This document shows, piece by piece, positions 1 through 22,181 of a stretch of DNA of 22,181 nt. Under the pieces are notes generated by a model. That model was not told where the DNA came from and made no database searches. It saw only the letters and a list, made by a program, of their open reading frames with translations. Source of the DNA: Chloromonas sp. AAM2 (taxonomy: Eukaryota > Chlorophyta > Chlorophyceae > Chlamydomonadales > Chlamydomonadaceae); assembly GCA_004335635.1 (NCBI GenBank), contig QAXH01004100.1, positions 1 through 22,181 on the forward strand, written 5' to 3'. Position 1 is the stretch's first letter, and every line of letters starts with the position of its first letter. Position numbers and translations under genes: made by a program.

Positions 1-1182
1 GGTCAGTGAACAGTGCACGCCAGAGGCGGCTGTCCGAACTGACTCTTGCCAGTGCAAATGCCACATGCCACGCACCACATTACCACCATAATACACCACA
101 TGCACACGTAATACACTTCCAACAACCATACCGTCAGGTGGGACACCCACACCCACAATCACAGATGGTCAGTAGATGCAGGTACTGAAAAGTTGAGCAG
201 GGGGGCACATGTAAACCTTGTAAATCCCGTAGGCAGGTATCGAGTGACGTCAAATTGATGCAGTGCTTCACGTGTTGCGCCGAGAGTCCCTAAGTCTCTT
301 GGTGTCAGCGGAAGGTGTGACAAGTCAACCAGCTTGGCCCTGCACAAGGAGGAGACAGGCACTCGTCATGGATGCAATGCAAAAACTCAGAGCCTGTAAG
401 GCTATCAGGCAGATGGAACGCGCGAGCGCACGACATTTGCCACTGTGACGCTGAAGCAGCTGCCGCGCAGCACAGGACGCTGCCCTCCCGCAGCAAAGCG
501 CTGATGAAGAGCTACAAAGCAGCCGACTCACCTAGAGGGAAGAGAAGGAGAAAACGGACCAAGTCGGTGAAATGCGGCTGGGGTTGGATTCCAATTCTGA
601 TTCCACACGCACGCGCCTGACTGTTTGCATAGCTGCTGCTTGCTGGCTGGCTGCTACGGGCTGGGTGGCTGCTGCTTGCTTGCACGCTCGCTCGCCGGTT
701 GCCTGCAGGTTTCTGTATTACGCTGGCGGCAGGTTTTGTGGCCATGTCTGTTACGGTACTGTAAAGGGTTCCAGTTATGCATCAGTTACGATCGAATAGA
801 GATCAGTAATATGGCAAAGATAACTGACCCATAACCACAGCTAAACCGCAGCTAAACGGGTCTTAACTGACCTCAAACGGTACAAAAACAGGTGTCAAAC
901 GGAAGAACTCCTATACCGCTGCAAAACAGGTACGTAACTGGCCAGTTCAAGGGCCTTGGCTGACGTAGGGATATTGGGATCCAGTTGTAGGATAACGCAC
1001 TGGTTAGGGTTGTGTGGTAGCGTACGCACTTTTGTGGGATCTTGTCCCATCACGCTGCACCGAGTTCCAGGATGATGCGCTCAACCCGCGGCAGATTCCG
1101 TCCAGCTAGTATCACTGCCAAAGAAGGGACGAAGGATAGTCGGAACAAACCTAACCCGAAACGTATCCGAAAGGATGCAACA
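1..1182. other. upstream flank and probable promoter/5' UTR, no gene recognised
   Basis: No reading frame here resembles a known family. It holds CTGGCTGG/GCTTGCTTG-type low complexity around 632-700 and a stretch at about 835-920 in which AACTGACC and AGCTAAAC-type words recur, including a tandem pair of about 11 bp (CAGCTAAACCG CAGCTAAACGG) near 838-859. The last part (1072-1182) is open in frame with exon 1 of the methyltransferase and has an upstream ATG at 1072, so some of it may be coding or 5' UTR. I see no certain TATA box. Confidence 0.5.
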
Positions 1183-20304
<19,122 letters not shown>

Positions 20305-21045
20305 TATGGCAGTCCAGCTGTGACAATTCATGGATTGCCTGCCCAGCTGTGCCAGTCGCGTTGACGTCTTTTGTTTTGCTTACATGGCCCAGCCAGTGAA
20401 GAGATGATGCCCTTCACAGGGTGCATCCAAAGCAAGGCCTTGTCGATGCATTCCAAACAATCAATACTCTCAGAGCCCGGGACAGCTGCTCTATGAGGTA
20501 GTATTCATCAACTCATCTTTCATCATTAAAGAAGTCAGCAAGAAACCTTGTGCCACAAATGCGATTGCATCACATCAGAGGCACAACTTTACGGAACATA
20601 TTCGGAACCTGGACAAGAAATCCAGCACTTGAACATTCAGAAAAGCGGGAGTAGTACAAACAAGGCTTGATGAGGGGTTTGCCTGAATTGAGTTATTCTG
20701 TTCGTGTGTGTTGCCTTGACTGTGAGGCTGGCTGTATGCTTACATTAGTGCTTGTGTGCACAGCTTGGAATAAGTGTGTTGATTTGGACTTGGTTACTCT
20801 GCTTTGTTTACAGCTTCTGTTTTGGTGCAGTGTTTTGAGTGCAGTGTCGCTGTATGCCTGCCTTGCGTGCCTGTCTTATGTTACGGGCACGGGGTTGCCT
20901 TTCTGTACTGCTTTCTTCTGTTTTCTTGTGCTGAACAACAACAGGTAGTTGTGAGCATAAGACCATGATGCATCACGCTGACATTTTGCGTTGAGTGTGC
21001 CTGAGACGATAGCTTGATGTGAGCTGAGAACAGGTGTCACTGCAA
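20305..21045 (+). other. 3' flank of the methyltransferase gene, likely 3' UTR then intergenic
   Basis: No conserved protein is visible. The frame 20667-20948 is Cys/Leu/Val-rich and looks like a T- and G-rich UTR-type stretch, not a gene. I did not find a TGTAA polyadenylation word close to the stop codon. Confidence 0.5.
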
Positions 21046-21048
21046 GTA

Positions 21049-21098
21049 CAGTGGAATTTCCACAACTACACTGGTTCCAGGCAAACTTCCTTTTTTTG
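21049..21098. mobile_element. possible transposon end related to the MITE family
   Basis: ACAGTGGAATTTCC followed by ACTACACTGG, then GGCAAACTTCCTTTTTTT. The last part resembles GGCAAACTCCTTTTTTTT at 19580, and ACAGTG-AATT-CC resembles 12944-12956. No partner inverted end was found in the window. Confidence 0.35.
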
Positions 21099-21586
21099 GT
21101 TTGGATTTGCTGCAGATCTCTTGCTTTCTTGAAGTTCTGTTATTGTCAACTAGGGATTTTGTCTGCCCAATGGCCTCAGTTGCCTTGTCTGGTGAGGTGA
21201 CTGTATGTCGCCGCCACTCATTATAAAAGTGAGATCGCTGCGTAGGCCAATTCACAAAAAAGTGAACGTGTGACCGCATAAAAGGCAAATTGCTTGTGTT
21301 TTACAGTTTGCAGCGAATGTTCTGCGAATGTTCTTCTTGCTCTTCTGTTTTACATCAGGCTAGCAGGTATAAGGACATGGCAGCCACACCAGCAGCTATC
21401 AAATGGCTGCCTTGCCTTAATGCTCTTAGTTTCGGACTATTGTTCAGCTGCCACCAACACAGAGCAACTGTTGCAGCCAAACCTTTCTTTACTGCTTTCG
21501 TCTCCAAGATTGCTGTTTTTGCGTGCGTGTACAAATGGCTGGCTGTGCGGCCTGCCTCACCCGATGACCAGTGCTGGGTCCTAGCT

Positions 21587-22181
21587 GCACACCAGGTTCT
21601 AATATCGAGACATTTGCCGATAATAATCACACAAGCCAACTTGTCATGCTTGCATTGCACTGGCTTGCTAGGAAGAGAGGCCAAAAGACAGGCAGGAGCA
21701 CGGGGGAGAATTCAAGGCAATGCTGACTTTCTTAAGCATTGCTGACCTCGCCGCCAAAACTCATCAACCTGCCATTAGTGCCCTGCTCGGAACACACAGG
21801 CTCAGGTGGCTAGGCCACATGAGACGCATGCCTGACACTTCCAGCGTCCAACGTTTGCTTTTTGCATCTGTTCCAGCCCCAGAGGGCCAGCAGGCCGTAG
21901 CAACAAGAGGCAGGGGTGCCCCACTCTCAACTTGGAACCGTGTTGCTTGTGATGACATTGGTACTTTGCACCCTGCTACCAGTGAGCTTTCTTGGCTTCG
22001 CGATTATCAGGCGTGTAACTCACGGGTATATATTACACCGTCCCAATTGCACACCAGGTTCTGTTATCAAGACATTCGCCGATATTAATCACACAAGCAG
22101 TCTCGTCATGCTTGCTTTGCATTGGCTTGCTAGGAAGAGAGGCAAAAGACAGGCAGGAGCACGGGGGAGAATTCAAGGCAA
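21587..22181 (+). repeat. tandem repeat, period ~462 bp
   Basis: The block 21587-21720 (from GCACACCAGGTTCT to AGAATTCAAGGCAA) is repeated at 22049-22181 with about 90% identity; the window ends just as the second copy does. The LINE ORF fragment lies between. Together this is one full unit and the start of the next of a tandem array. Confidence 0.9.
21720..22088 (+). pseudogene. LINE-type retrotransposon ORF2 C-terminal fragment
   Basis: The frame reads ISALLGTHRLRWLGHMRRMP, followed later by RGRGAPLSTWNRVACDDIG. RLRWLGH.RRMPD followed by a G-R-G-x-P-x-x-x-W motif is the characteristic tail after the reverse-transcriptase domain of many non-LTR retrotransposons and of proteins derived from them. 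No RT catalytic YADD motif is present upstream in the window, so this is a 5'-truncated copy. It overlaps the second tandem block at its end and terminates at TAA 22086-22088. It is unlikely to be a functional gene. Confidence 0.75.

Noticed and set aside
20667..20948. 93-codon plus-strand frame as a membrane protein
   Set aside because: It is Cys/Leu/Val-rich only because of T- and G-rich sequence after the gene; no family pattern and no splice or start context.

Overview
The window looks like nuclear DNA of a eukaryote, most likely a chlorophyte green alga of the chlamydomonadalean type. This is an inference from short exons split by many GT-AG introns, donors of the GTGAGT/GTAAGT kind, acceptors that almost always end in TGCAG, long introns full of simple and tandem repeats, and base composition near 50% GC by eye. 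There is no sign of bacterial operons, tRNA, rRNA or CRISPR.

Almost the whole window (1183-20304, plus strand) can be read as one gene of about 39 exons. I rebuilt it by hand from splice signals, open frames and family motifs. The 39 exons sum to 3792 nt, a 1263-residue protein plus a stop, and every junction is phase-compatible. The N-terminal ~430 residues are a C5-cytosine DNA methyltransferase (motifs I, IV, VI, VIII, IX/X recognisable). The rest is a chromatin-reader tail: PWWP-like domain, short CXXC-like cysteine cluster, Tudor-like domain, a linker with a bipartite-type nuclear localisation signal, then a second PWWP-like, CXXC-like and Tudor-like set, and an acidic C-terminus. The two reader sets share intron positions and phases, so they look like an internal duplication. 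The expected product is a nuclear enzyme that methylates cytosine and reads histone or DNA marks, with the catalytic domain first and the readers last, the reverse of animal DNMT3.

The introns hold most of the other structure: a decayed hAT transposon with an 8-bp target duplication and a transposase C-terminal relic (13109-13953), a MITE-like element with 21-bp inverted ends (5797-6165) that has relatives near 19567 and 21070, a ~150-bp TCA microsatellite (11860-12011), a 6 x 16-bp minisatellite (10021-10116), and many local tandem duplications, some of which copy splice sites. Bases 1-1182 are upstream sequence without a recognisable gene. Bases 20305-21580 are 3' flank with repeats. From 21587 to the end there is a tandem array with a ~462-bp period that contains the C-terminal fragment of a LINE-type reverse transcriptase ORF.

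Limits: the gene model comes from reading alone, with no alignment or transcript. Exon 33 (18506-18586) and the start of exon 26 (15172) are the weakest parts.
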